This document shows positions 1 to 6,062 of a stretch of DNA of 12,306 nucleotides, piece after piece. Under the pieces are notes generated by a model. The model did no database searches and had not been told where the DNA came from. It saw only the letters and a program-made list of their open reading frames with translations. Each line of letters begins with the position of its first letter. Within the stretch, counting starts at the first letter, position 1. Origin of the DNA: an archaeon (GTDB lineage Archaea; Thermoproteota; Nitrososphaeria; Nitrososphaerales; CADDZS01); assembly GCA_021806865.1 (NCBI GenBank), contig JAKAPU010000071.1:1-12306 (forward strand). The letters are read 5' to 3'. The translations under genes were made by a program, and so were the position numbers.

Positions 1-339
1 TTCCGATCTTGCGTTGAACTTTTTCACTACTCTCTCAATTTCTGTGAGTGTCTTTTCATCGACTGCCTCGGAGTGAACAGTGATGATGTCTCCACCGGCT
101 TCCAAGAATCTCTCTGCGAATTGTTCCGGGTGCGAAAGCATCAAATGACAATCGAGTGGAAGCTTTGTCGATTTTCGGATCGCCTTAACTGCTGCCGGTC
201 CAAATGTAAGGTTTGGAGCAAAACTTCCATCCATAATATCTACGTGAATCCAGTCTGCACCCCATCTCTCCAATCGCATGGCCTCGGCAGAAAGGTTGCC
301 GTGATCGCCGGCCACTATAGACGGGGCAATTTTCTTCAT
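1..339 (-). CDS. rpe: Ribulose-phosphate 3-epimerase (partial, 3' end outside window)
   Basis: This gene encodes the enzyme that interconverts ribulose 5-phosphate and xylulose 5-phosphate in the non-oxidative pentose phosphate pathway. The first 113 codons are present, from an ATG at 339 on the minus strand to the window edge. Visible family motifs are the N-terminal strand IAPSIVAGD (residues 4-12), the metal- and substrate-site segment HVDIMDGSFAPNLTFG (about 33-48), and DCHLML (about 63-68), all typical of the TIM-barrel epimerase. The start lies two bases beyond the stop of the transketolase N-subunit gene, and no clear Shine-Dalgarno site of its own is seen, so translation is probably coupled. 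Family identity is firm; the C-terminal half cannot be judged here. Confidence 0.93.
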   Translation of the reverse strand, partial: MKKIAPSIVAGDHGNLSAEAMRLERWGADWIHVDIMDGSFAPNLTFGPAAVKAIRKSTKLPLDCHLMLSHPEQFAERFLEAGGDIITVHSEAVDEKTLTEIERVVKKFNARSE

Positions 340-341
340 GG

Positions 342-1172
342 CTATTTCATTTCTTGAATTATCTTGCTAACGGTCTCCTTGTCGGGTACCTTACCATGGT
401 ACTCCGGTGACCACTCCATGAACTCTACGCCTTTGCCCTTCGTTGTATGAGCGATGATTACGGTTGGTCTGTTTCTTACCTGTTTTGCCGTGCTGAATGC
501 CCCCAGTATCTGCTCAAAGTCGTAGCCATCTACTTCGATCACATTCCAGTTGAAAGCCTTCCACTTTGAGTTTAGAGGTTCAATTGGCATTATCTGCTCC
601 GTCAGGCCGTCTTGCTGGATCCCATTCCTATCAACGATTGCAGTGAGATTGTCCAGTCCGTATTTCGAAGCACACATGGCTGCTTCCCAGATCTGGCCCT
701 CCTGCATCTCTCCGTCGCCCATCATCACGTACACTCGATAATTCTTCTTGTCGATTCTGGCCGCCAGCGCCTCACCAATTCCGACAGAGAGACCGATGCC
801 CTCTGAACCTGCACACATTTCCACTCCCGGAGTCTTCTTCGTGTCTGGATGACCCTGGAGCATGCTGTTGATCTTTCGAAGGGTCTTTAGTTGCTCAACC
901 GGAAAATAACCATGCTGCGCCAAAATTGAATAGAGCAGTGGGGCTGCATGACCCTTTGAAAGTATGAACCTATCACGATCGGGCCACTTGGGATTCTTTG
1001 GATCGTGACGCATCACCACGTAGTACAAGGCAACCAGAATCTCTACAGCCGAAAGCGAACCTCCGGGATGCCCTGATTTTGCCTCCGCCAGAGTCTCCAG
1101 GATCATCTTGCGAGTCTTGCTCGAAATGGCTTCGAGTTCTTCGATCGATTTCTTACCCTGTAAGGAGGACAT
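342..1172 (-). CDS. Transketolase, N-terminal (thiamine diphosphate-binding) subunit
   Basis: This 276-residue protein is the N-terminal half of transketolase, which many archaea encode as two polypeptides. It should bind the diphosphate of thiamine diphosphate and work with a C-subunit to move two-carbon units between sugar phosphates. Visible motifs are GHPGGSLS (34-41), SKGHAAPLLY (72-81), QGHPD (106-110) and the ThDP motif GDGEMQEGQ with a later Asn (G152-D153-G154, N183). Histidines 35, 75 and 108 sit where cofactor and substrate histidines are expected. The usual GSLGQG loop reads GSEGIG at 122-127. The gene starts at ATG 1172, 50 bases after the kinase stop, and is followed two bases on by rpe. 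No C-subunit gene is in the window; it may lie beyond the left edge. Confidence 0.93.
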   Translation of the reverse strand: MSSLQGKKSIEELEAISSKTRKMILETLAEAKSGHPGGSLSAVEILVALYYVVMRHDPKNPKWPDRDRFILSKGHAAPLLYSILAQHGYFPVEQLKTLRKINSMLQGHPDTKKTPGVEMCAGSEGIGLSVGIGEALAARIDKKNYRVYVMMGDGEMQEGQIWEAAMCASKYGLDNLTAIVDRNGIQQDGLTEQIMPIEPLNSKWKAFNWNVIEVDGYDFEQILGAFSTAKQVRNRPTVIIAHTTKGKGVEFMEWSPEYHGKVPDKETVSKIIQEMK

Positions 1173-1222
1173 TTACTCGACCTTGGCTCTGTCTGTTTTG
1201 TCTCTGTCGAATGCTTTTGAAT

Positions 1223-2254
1223 CTAACGCCTGACTGGAACCTGAACTACGCTTCTAAGGACATCATCGGCCGAAGCTAGTCCTTTCTTGATCTCCTCGGT
1301 ACTCACGACTATCGTGCCGGCTTTTTCGCCACGGATAGCCGCGGCAAGATTGCTGAGCGCTGCGGCCTCAAATGAATTGGCCCCAGAAGCGATTGCCAAT
1401 GTGAGTACGGAAGTCATGGCGTCTCTGACTCCCACTGGCCGAGCAAATTGACTTGAAGACATCATTGGCGGAATTGTAGTCATGTTATTTTGTTCGAAAA
1501 CAGTGATGCCGTGTTCGGATCGTGTTAGAATTATCGCTTTGCAGCCCAGTCGAGTGGTCAGGTGTGTAGCTATATTGCGGAGACCTGTCTCATTGAGAAC
1601 AGAGATTCCCGTCGCAATGCTGGCCTCACGCTCATTGGACTTGATGTAGTCAACGCCTTTGAAATCGAGGTAATGTCGCACCTTGGGTTGCGCAATAATC
1701 TTCTTGCCGGCGTTTTTTGCTATTGAAACGAGACTGTCGATTAGAAACGAAGTGACCGTGCCCTTGTCATAATCTGCAATGGCCAGAACATCACAATCTG
1801 AGATCATTTCCTTTGCGTGTGTGATCAGCTGCTCAGAGAGGTCTGCTCCGATGTCTGATCTTACTTCGCGGTCAACCCGAAGAACCTGAAAACCATTGAC
1901 GATATACCTCGTCTTCAACGTCGTAGGGCGAACAAAGGATTCCACACCACTCGTGTCAACACCCGCACCTGAAAGCGCGGTCTTTATCCACTCTCCTTGT
2001 GTGTCTTTGCCGATAAAGCCGATGACTTTGGCCGAACCTCCCAGGGCCGCTATGTTATTGGCAAGATTTGCACCACCGCCAAGGCTCAGTTTTTCGCCTT
2101 GGAAATCGCCAACAGGAACAGGAGCCTCTCTCGAAAGCTTGCGCGCGAGGATCGAAACGTATCGATCGACCATCAAGTCTCCTGCGACAAGTACTGATTT
2201 TCCAGCAAAGCGCGAGACAATCTCTTCGAGTCTCGACTTTTCCAAGAGAGCCAA
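1223..2254 (-). CDS. HldE/RfaE-like PfkB-family sugar kinase with altered GAGD loop
   Basis: This 343-residue ribokinase-fold protein most resembles the kinase domain of HldE/RfaE, which phosphorylates D-glycero-D-manno-heptose 7-phosphate. Matching segments are VLVAGDLMVDRY (21-32), REAPVPV (42-48), LGGGANLANNIAALGG (58-73, PfkB signature 1), ADYDKG (160-165) and SNERE (206-210). Two key places differ. The C-terminal signature, normally DxTGAGD, reads RPVGVRD (272-278): the likely catalytic base Asp278 remains, but the glycine and alanine of the anion-hole turn are replaced. The usual DPK segment reads QPK (189-191). There is no nucleotidyltransferase domain. The start is a TTG at 2254, about 35 bases downstream of a TATA-like box; a second in-frame TTG lies at 2245. 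The gene heads an operon with transketolase and rpe. The fold is sure; substrate and activity are not. Confidence 0.8.
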   Translation of the reverse strand: MALLEKSRLEEIVSRFAGKSVLVAGDLMVDRYVSILARKLSREAPVPVGDFQGEKLSLGGGANLANNIAALGGSAKVIGFIGKDTQGEWIKTALSGAGVDTSGVESFVRPTTLKTRYIVNGFQVLRVDREVRSDIGADLSEQLITHAKEMISDCDVLAIADYDKGTVTSFLIDSLVSIAKNAGKKIIAQPKVRHYLDFKGVDYIKSNEREASIATGISVLNETGLRNIATHLTTRLGCKAIILTRSEHGITVFEQNNMTTIPPMMSSSQFARPVGVRDAMTSVLTLAIASGANSFEAAALSNLAAAIRGEKAGTIVVSTEEIKKGLASADDVLRSVVQVPVRR

Positions 2255-2284
2255 TCGAAAACTGAACCTTCTCTTACCGCAGCG

Positions 2285-2293
2285 AATTTAAAG
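2285..2293 (-). promoter_or_regulatory. Putative archaeal TATA box for the kinase-transketolase-rpe operon
   Basis: On the minus strand this reads CTTTAAATT, an AT-rich element centred about 35 bases before the kinase TTG start. With the usual archaeal TATA-to-start distance of about 25 bases, a transcript would begin roughly 10 bases before the start codon. The call rests on sequence and spacing only. Confidence 0.5.
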
Positions 2294-2423
2294 TTGGCCT
2301 TCTCTATTACAAAAGAAACGACGTAACTGCCACATCAAATCACAGACTGCTGATTTGAGTGCTGAAGAAGTGTCTGGTCAGTATCGTCGCGAGGTCTTCA
2401 TCTTCCCGGAGGAGCTTATTCTA

Positions 2424-2443
2424 GTCCAGGATCAGTCTGGGAC
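2424..2443 (-). other. Imperfect hairpin just after the Pop5-like gene
   Basis: The two arms GTCCAG and CTGGGAC can pair with one bulged G around a short loop, 6 bases beyond the stop of the 75-residue gene. It lies in the 195-base gap between that gene and the kinase operon. No T-tract follows directly, so a terminator role is doubtful. I see no tRNA or convincing RNA gene in the rest of the gap. Confidence 0.25.
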
Positions 2444-2449
2444 GGCGAA

Positions 2450-2677
2450 TCACTTCATCCCGATATTGTCGTGGGACTTCCTTCGATTTAGCCCTTGCGG
2501 ATGCTTGACGTTCTGAATGCATCCCGAAACCAGAATAGCATCAGCCTTCAGAAGCTGCGCTGTCTTCAAATCTGCTTTCACTACATATCCAAATTCGTTT
2601 TGGAACAAGAATTTGACAGATGACGGAAGATCTTGCGGAAGCGATTTCAGTAGGAGGTACCTCTTTTTTTGCCTCAT
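2450..2677 (-). CDS. Small protein, possible miniature RNase P Pop5-like subunit
   Basis: This encodes a 75-residue protein. It is supported as a real gene by its ATG overlapping the stop of the upstream COG1325 gene (shared ATGA at 2674-2677), the usual mark of translational coupling. The N-terminus KKRYLLLKSL (4-13) resembles the first strand of archaeal Pop5 (RNase P component 2), and VSGCIQNVK (50-58) resembles Pop5's conserved C-terminal VSGTIKK strand. The roughly 50-60 residues that normally separate the LFGE-like segment from that strand are reduced to about 20. COG1325 genes often sit beside RNase P subunit genes in archaea, which fits. The Pop5 assignment is an inference from short matches and position; it could be an unrelated small protein. 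The tail after residue 58 is basic and has no recognisable motif. Confidence 0.5.
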   Translation of the reverse strand: MRQKKRYLLLKSLPQDLPSSVKFLFQNEFGYVVKADLKTAQLLKADAILVSGCIQNVKHPQGLNRRKSHDNIGMK

Positions 2678-3102
2678 TCTAATTTCTCACGGTAGAATTC
2701 AATCATCTTACTACGACCTCCAGCTCTGATCTTGGGCTTTAGCTTTACTCGAACAGGTTCTTCGTCTGAGATACTCAGGCTTCGTTTGATTGTCTGACGA
2801 TCCAGCCTGAGAAATAGTGCATCATGTTCGTCGACAGATTGCTCCAATCGCGCTGACAATGATCTTTTTGCAGAAGGGGAAAGCCGAGAGAAGATTTGGA
2901 CACTGACATCGTTTGCTCTTTTGCCAATCAGATGTGCTATTGCAAATTTCATTTCGTTTCCGAAGTGACCGTGTATTCTATCATATCGGAATTCACTTTC
3001 CTCCAGGCCCAGCGCAGAGCGTACGCTTTCAACTAAACGAGATTCATCTTCTGTGGAATGAATGAAGTACGAAACAGTGACAGACGTGAACTCTAGTGGC
3101 AC
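2674..3102 (-). CDS. COG1325 RNA-binding protein, predicted exosome-associated
   Basis: This 142-residue protein matches the archaeal COG1325 family, described as a predicted exosome subunit or RNA-binding protein. Supporting features are an N-terminal strand TSVTVSYFIHST (6-17), the segment ESEFRYDRIHGHFGNEM (35-51) in which GHFGN is characteristic, a central helix with LSPSAKRSL, and a C-terminal half with DEHDALFLRLDRQ (92-104). Function in RNA processing is known only by family prediction and gene neighbourhood. The start is GTG at 3102, giving MPLEFTSVTVSYF; TATA-like sequence lies about 34 bases upstream. It is first in a two-gene unit with the 75-residue protein, diverging from the 192-residue gene across 55 bases. 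Confidence 0.8.
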   Translation of the reverse strand: MPLEFTSVTVSYFIHSTEDESRLVESVRSALGLEESEFRYDRIHGHFGNEMKFAIAHLIGKRANDVSVQIFSRLSPSAKRSLSARLEQSVDEHDALFLRLDRQTIKRSLSISDEEPVRVKLKPKIRAGGRSKMIEFYREKLE

Positions 3103-3126
3103 GGGTTAAGTCCAGTGCGTCCATTC

Positions 3127-3140
3127 TAAAAACAAATATG
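3127..3140. promoter_or_regulatory. AT-rich TATA-like region between divergent genes
   Basis: The plus strand reads TAAAAACAAATATG. On the minus strand the CATATTTG core lies about 34 bases before the COG1325 GTG start. On the plus strand the AACAAATAT segment lies about 20-25 bases before the TTG start at 3158, which would give a leaderless or nearly leaderless transcript. The 55-base gap has room for little else, so both promoters must overlap or share this region. Confidence 0.45.
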
Positions 3141-3157
3141 CTGGTAAATTAGAGAAA

Positions 3158-3736
3158 TTGCAGATAAATTTGTCAGCCCATAAGGCCCGTCTCAAAGGGA
3201 TCAAAGTAGAAGACATACTCAATGAAGAGTTGAGAAGGGAAATGGGCGTCGAGGCCGACCCACAGACCGGTAAGCTCACGCTTCACCAATTAGCTGAAAT
3301 CAACGAATGGGAAGACATTATGCATTCTGTATACCAATTGCCGATTGAACTTGAAGGATATGCGAAGAGAGTTTCTGAACTGGAATTTCTCAAGGAAATG
3401 ATTGACAAGCTTTCCAAACAGGATTTTGAGAACGTTAAGCGTTCGGAGAGCAGGAAGAAACAGCTTGAACAGTTTGTCAGAACCATGAACATGTACTACA
3501 ACCTGATCTTTACGAAAGGCTCGGGGAAGACCGGTTACGGAGTCCTGATATATTTCCCAAACCTCAACAGTGATGCAGAGAGAAGCTCCGGTATCGTGCT
3601 AGTGGAGAGGAAGAGCATGAGAAACGGTAACACGGAGACCAGATTCGAACGCGCCAAATTCGATGATTTTCTGATCGAGGTCAGACCATACATCGAGATT
3701 TTGGGAGATCTTTACAGAAAGACAAGGAAGCCCTGA
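3158..3736 (+). CDS. Conserved-looking hypothetical protein directly upstream of kae1
   Basis: I do not recognise this 192-residue protein. It is acidic and basic by turns, with no signal peptide or membrane segment. Residues about 1-50 hold short helices, 55-115 look helical and possibly coiled-coil (ELEGYAKRVSELEFLKEMI at 64-82), and 116-182 look like a small beta-rich domain containing TKGSGKTGYGVLIYFPN (119-135) and GIVLVERKS (145-153). GSGKT recalls a P-loop, but it sits between strands without the usual Walker A lead or a Walker B, so I do not call nucleotide binding. The start is TTG at 3158, because the only nearby ATG (3138) is in another frame and the frame is closed at 3128-3130. 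It ends 12 bases before kae1, whose ribosome-binding site begins inside its stop region, so the two are almost surely co-transcribed. Confidence 0.75.
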   Translation: MQINLSAHKARLKGIKVEDILNEELRREMGVEADPQTGKLTLHQLAEINEWEDIMHSVYQLPIELEGYAKRVSELEFLKEMIDKLSKQDFENVKRSESRKKQLEQFVRTMNMYYNLIFTKGSGKTGYGVLIYFPNLNSDAERSSGIVLVERKSMRNGNTETRFERAKFDDFLIEVRPYIEILGDLYRKTRKP

Positions 3737-3740
3737 GGAG
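3735..3740 (+). promoter_or_regulatory. Shine-Dalgarno site fixing the kae1 TTG start
   Basis: GAGGAG lies 8 bases before the TTG at 3749 and overlaps the stop of the preceding gene. It supports this TTG as the true start of kae1, and agrees with the expected family N-terminus ICLGIEST. Confidence 0.8.
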
Positions 3741-3748
3741 CACACTAA

Positions 3749-4750
3749 TTGATCTGTCTTGGCATAGAAAGCACTGCACACACTTTTGGGGCAGGTGTGG
3801 TCGAAGGCGGGAAGAAATCAAAGTTCAGGATTCTCTCCGATGAGAAGGATGTTTACAGAGCTCCAGAGGGTTCCGGGATTCATCCCAGAGAAGCCTCGCG
3901 ACATCATTCCGAAATGTGCGCTTCCGTAGTGGCAAGGTCACTGGAAGAAGCGCATATTGCTCCAAAAGACGTAGATTTCATAGCGTATTCAGCTGGTCCT
4001 GGTCTGGGTCCCTGTCTCAGAGTGGGAGCGGTTGTTGCTAGGTCGCTAGCTTCGTATTTCAAGAAACCGCTCGTTCCTACGAATCACGCGATTGGTCACA
4101 TCGAGCTGGGAAGACAGCTGATGGGTCTGGAAGACCCTCTTGTTTTACTGATTTCTGGAGGTCACACCGCAATAGCAGGCAAGATCGGTGAGTATTGGAA
4201 GATATTCGGAGAGACACTCGATTTGACCCTGGGACAGCTGCTTGATCAACTGGGTAGGCATTTCGGCCTGAGCTCTCCTGCTGGTCCGAAGATTGAAGCT
4301 CTCGCCCTTGGACTGAAGGGGGATGGGAGCCTGCCTAGCCTTCCGTACATCGTCAAGGGGAACGATGTGTCGTACTCTGGCTTGCTATCGGCCGCAAAAG
4401 ATCTCTATACTCAGAGCGGATCGAAAGAATTGGTCGCCTTCGGAGTGCAGGAAGTCGCTTTTTCCATGCTTGTGGAAGTAACGGAGCGAGCGCTGGCATT
4501 CACTGATAGACCTGAACTATTGGTAACGGGAGGGGTGGCTGCGAATCAAAGGCTTGCTTCCATGCTCCAATCGATGTGTAGCGAACGTGGAGTGAAGCTG
4601 GGCGTCATACCACGTCAATTCGCGGGGGATTGTGGTGCTCAAATTGCAGCTGCTGGAATTCTATTCTACGACAGCGGTCAAGTTGTAGTCCCCGAGAAAG
4701 CATTCACTAGGCAATCCTGGAGAATCGACAGCGTAGTCCTGAACAACTGA
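3749..4750 (+). CDS. kae1: Kae1, tRNA N6-threonylcarbamoyltransferase (KEOPS catalytic subunit)
   Basis: Kae1 transfers the threonylcarbamoyl group to A37 of tRNAs reading ANN codons, within the cytosolic KEOPS complex with Bud32, Pcc1 and Cgi121. The 333-residue length is typical of a stand-alone Kae1 without a fused kinase. Visible ASKHA-fold motifs are LGIEST (4-9), HHSE (52-55), SAGPGLGPCLRVG (81-93), the metal-site NHAIGHIE with His113 and His117 (112-119), ISGGHT (135-140), GETLDLTLGQLLD (154-166), VTGGVAANQRL (259-269), and the third metal ligand Asp294 in GDCGAQIA (293-300). The usual GDNGAMIA is slightly varied there. The start is TTG with a strong GAGGAG site. bud32 follows 22 bases after the stop, as a separate gene rather than the fusion seen in some archaea. 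Confidence 0.96.
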   Translation: MICLGIESTAHTFGAGVVEGGKKSKFRILSDEKDVYRAPEGSGIHPREASRHHSEMCASVVARSLEEAHIAPKDVDFIAYSAGPGLGPCLRVGAVVARSLASYFKKPLVPTNHAIGHIELGRQLMGLEDPLVLLISGGHTAIAGKIGEYWKIFGETLDLTLGQLLDQLGRHFGLSSPAGPKIEALALGLKGDGSLPSLPYIVKGNDVSYSGLLSAAKDLYTQSGSKELVAFGVQEVAFSMLVEVTERALAFTDRPELLVTGGVAANQRLASMLQSMCSERGVKLGVIPRQFAGDCGAQIAAAGILFYDSGQVVVPEKAFTRQSWRIDSVVLNN

Positions 4751-4772
4751 AGCGAATTTGGGTGAATCGCAG

Positions 4773-5390
4773 ATGAAATTTGAAACAAAAATCGGTGCAG
4801 AGGCAAGGATAGAGATGGTTGAATGGGATGGAAAACCGGCCATTAGAAAGATCCGGATTCCAAAGTCCTATCGGAGCCCCCAGCTGGATATGATTCTTCG
4901 TTCAAGAAGAACGCGCTGGGAGGTGGAGTCGATCCACATTGCGAAATTGGCTGGTGTAGACACGCCACAGATCTACATAGCACACCCAGAAAACGCAGAG
5001 ATCATAATGGAGTATGTCTATGGGTCTCCGCTTAAAGAATTGAAACAGGATGACCACTTCAGAAGACTTGGCGAGTATGCTGCTAGGCTGCACTCTGCGG
5101 GTCTGATTCACGGTGACCTCACTACGAAGAATGCGATTGGGTCAGACAAAAGGCTGGTCTTGATTGATTTCGGCCTTGCCTTTTCCTCTAACCGGATAGA
5201 AGATAGAGCGGAGGACCTGCACTTGCTGAAACAAGCACTGAAGAGCGCTTCGGCGCCTGCGAATGCCAAGAAGAGTTTTGAAAAAGTGATCAGCGGCTAC
5301 GAATCAGTGGCAGGAAGTACAGACTCCAAAAAGATTCTAAACCAAGTCGCCCAGATTGAGCTCAGGGGGAGATACGCCCAAGTTGATTGA
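4773..5390 (+). CDS. bud32: Bud32, KEOPS-associated atypical kinase/ATPase
   Basis: Bud32 is the small protein kinase-like subunit that binds Kae1 and acts mainly as an ATPase supporting t6A synthesis. Counting from ATG 4773 it has 205 residues. It lacks the glycine-rich loop, as expected for the family. It has the ATP-lysine region IRKIRIPKSYRSPQLD (24-39), the helix RTRWEVESI (46-54), the catalytic HGDLTTKN (113-120, Asp115 and Asn120), DFG (132-134), AEDLHLL (146-152) and a C-terminal RGR (198-200). ATG 4773 is preferred because it gives MKFETKIGAEARI, the usual family start, with GGTGA at 4761-4765 as a possible ribosome-binding site. A TTG at 4758 would add five residues. It lies between kae1 and the NTP pyrophosphatase gene, overlapping the latter's likely start. 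Confidence 0.95.
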   Translation: MKFETKIGAEARIEMVEWDGKPAIRKIRIPKSYRSPQLDMILRSRRTRWEVESIHIAKLAGVDTPQIYIAHPENAEIIMEYVYGSPLKELKQDDHFRRLGEYAARLHSAGLIHGDLTTKNAIGSDKRLVLIDFGLAFSSNRIEDRAEDLHLLKQALKSASAPANAKKSFEKVISGYESVAGSTDSKKILNQVAQIELRGRYAQVD

Positions 5391-5994
5391 ATTCTATTTT
5401 GCGACCGGGAACGAGCACAAACTCCAAGAAGCCAAGGCAGCTTTAGGACAGCACAAGATAGAAGTGCATAAGTTTGAAGAGGTTCCAAAGATCGAAATTC
5501 AACATGTCGATCTCGAAGAAATTGCTGCGACAGCGCTTGCCCTAATACTGCCAAAGACAGACAAACCTGTCTTCGTGGAGGATTCTGGGCTATTTGTGCA
5601 TGAGCTTAACGGATTTCCCGGTCCCTATAGCTCTTATGTTTTCGACACCATTGGAGTGAATGGGCTACTAAAGCTCATGGAAGGGGCCAAGTCTCGTAAG
5701 GCCGAATTCAAATCGTCGGTTGCGTTTGGAAAGGATGGCAAATGGCTTGCAACATTTTCTTCAACAACTGAGGGTACGATTCAACTTCAGCCAAGGGGCT
5801 CAAACGGATTTGGTTTCGATCCAATCTTTGTGCCGATGTGGGTGCAAAAGACCTTTGCAGAAATGGAACTGAAGGAAAAGACCGTTTATTCCCACCGGTC
5901 GAAAGCACTCTCAAAGTTGGCACTTTGGTACTTGAATGAAACAAAGCAGGCTACAAAGGAGAAAGCCCAGACGGCGGCTCAATCAACCAAGTGA
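5383..5994 (+). CDS. rdgB: Non-canonical purine NTP pyrophosphatase (ITPA/HAM1/RdgB family)
   Basis: This enzyme hydrolyses ITP, XTP and their deoxy forms to monophosphates, keeping deaminated purines out of RNA and DNA. The family motifs are all present, counted from TTG 5383: FATGNEHK (6-13), VEDSGLFV (68-75), FPGPYS (81-86), GFGFDPIFVP (144-153) and SHRSKAL (172-178). The length of 203 residues is slightly over the family norm because of a basic, Gln- and Thr-rich C-terminal tail. I chose TTG 5383 because it puts the first strand (IEFYFATGN) at the N-terminus, has GGGGGAG about 10 bases upstream, and overlaps the bud32 stop in the common archaeal way. A TTG at 5356 would add nine residues, SSGGDTPK-like, with no family match. 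It is the last gene of this unit. Confidence 0.93.
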   Translation: MIEFYFATGNEHKLQEAKAALGQHKIEVHKFEEVPKIEIQHVDLEEIAATALALILPKTDKPVFVEDSGLFVHELNGFPGPYSSYVFDTIGVNGLLKLMEGAKSRKAEFKSSVAFGKDGKWLATFSSTTEGTIQLQPRGSNGFGFDPIFVPMWVQKTFAEMELKEKTVYSHRSKALSKLALWYLNETKQATKEKAQTAAQSTK

Positions 5995-6032
5995 CAATTG
6001 CTTTCCTACTTTCTCAGCGATAGATTTATTTC

Positions 6033-6040
6033 GTATAATT
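6033..6040 (+). promoter_or_regulatory. Putative TATA box for rps15, probably leaderless
   Basis: GTATAATT lies with its centre 26-27 bases before the rps15 TTG start, the spacing expected for a leaderless archaeal transcript. The 68-base gap after the pyrophosphatase gene is otherwise pyrimidine-rich (about 6041-6060, with runs of T), which could also help end the upstream transcript. Confidence 0.55.
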
Positions 6041-6062
6041 CTTCCCTTTTGTTGTTTCAAGT

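Noticed and set aside
1896..2291. 131-codon open frame on the plus strand
   Set aside because: It lies antisense to the kinase gene, whose product matches a known family along its whole length; the plus-strand product has no recognisable motif.
2255..2449. A tRNA gene in the gap upstream of the kinase operon
   Set aside because: No T-loop GGTTCRA-like sequence or cloverleaf arms could be found on either strand.
3479..3580. GSGKTGYG as a possible Walker A ATP-binding loop in the 192-residue protein
   Set aside because: The usual G/AxxxxGKS/T lead is not met, no Walker B is seen, and the segment looks like a turn between beta strands.
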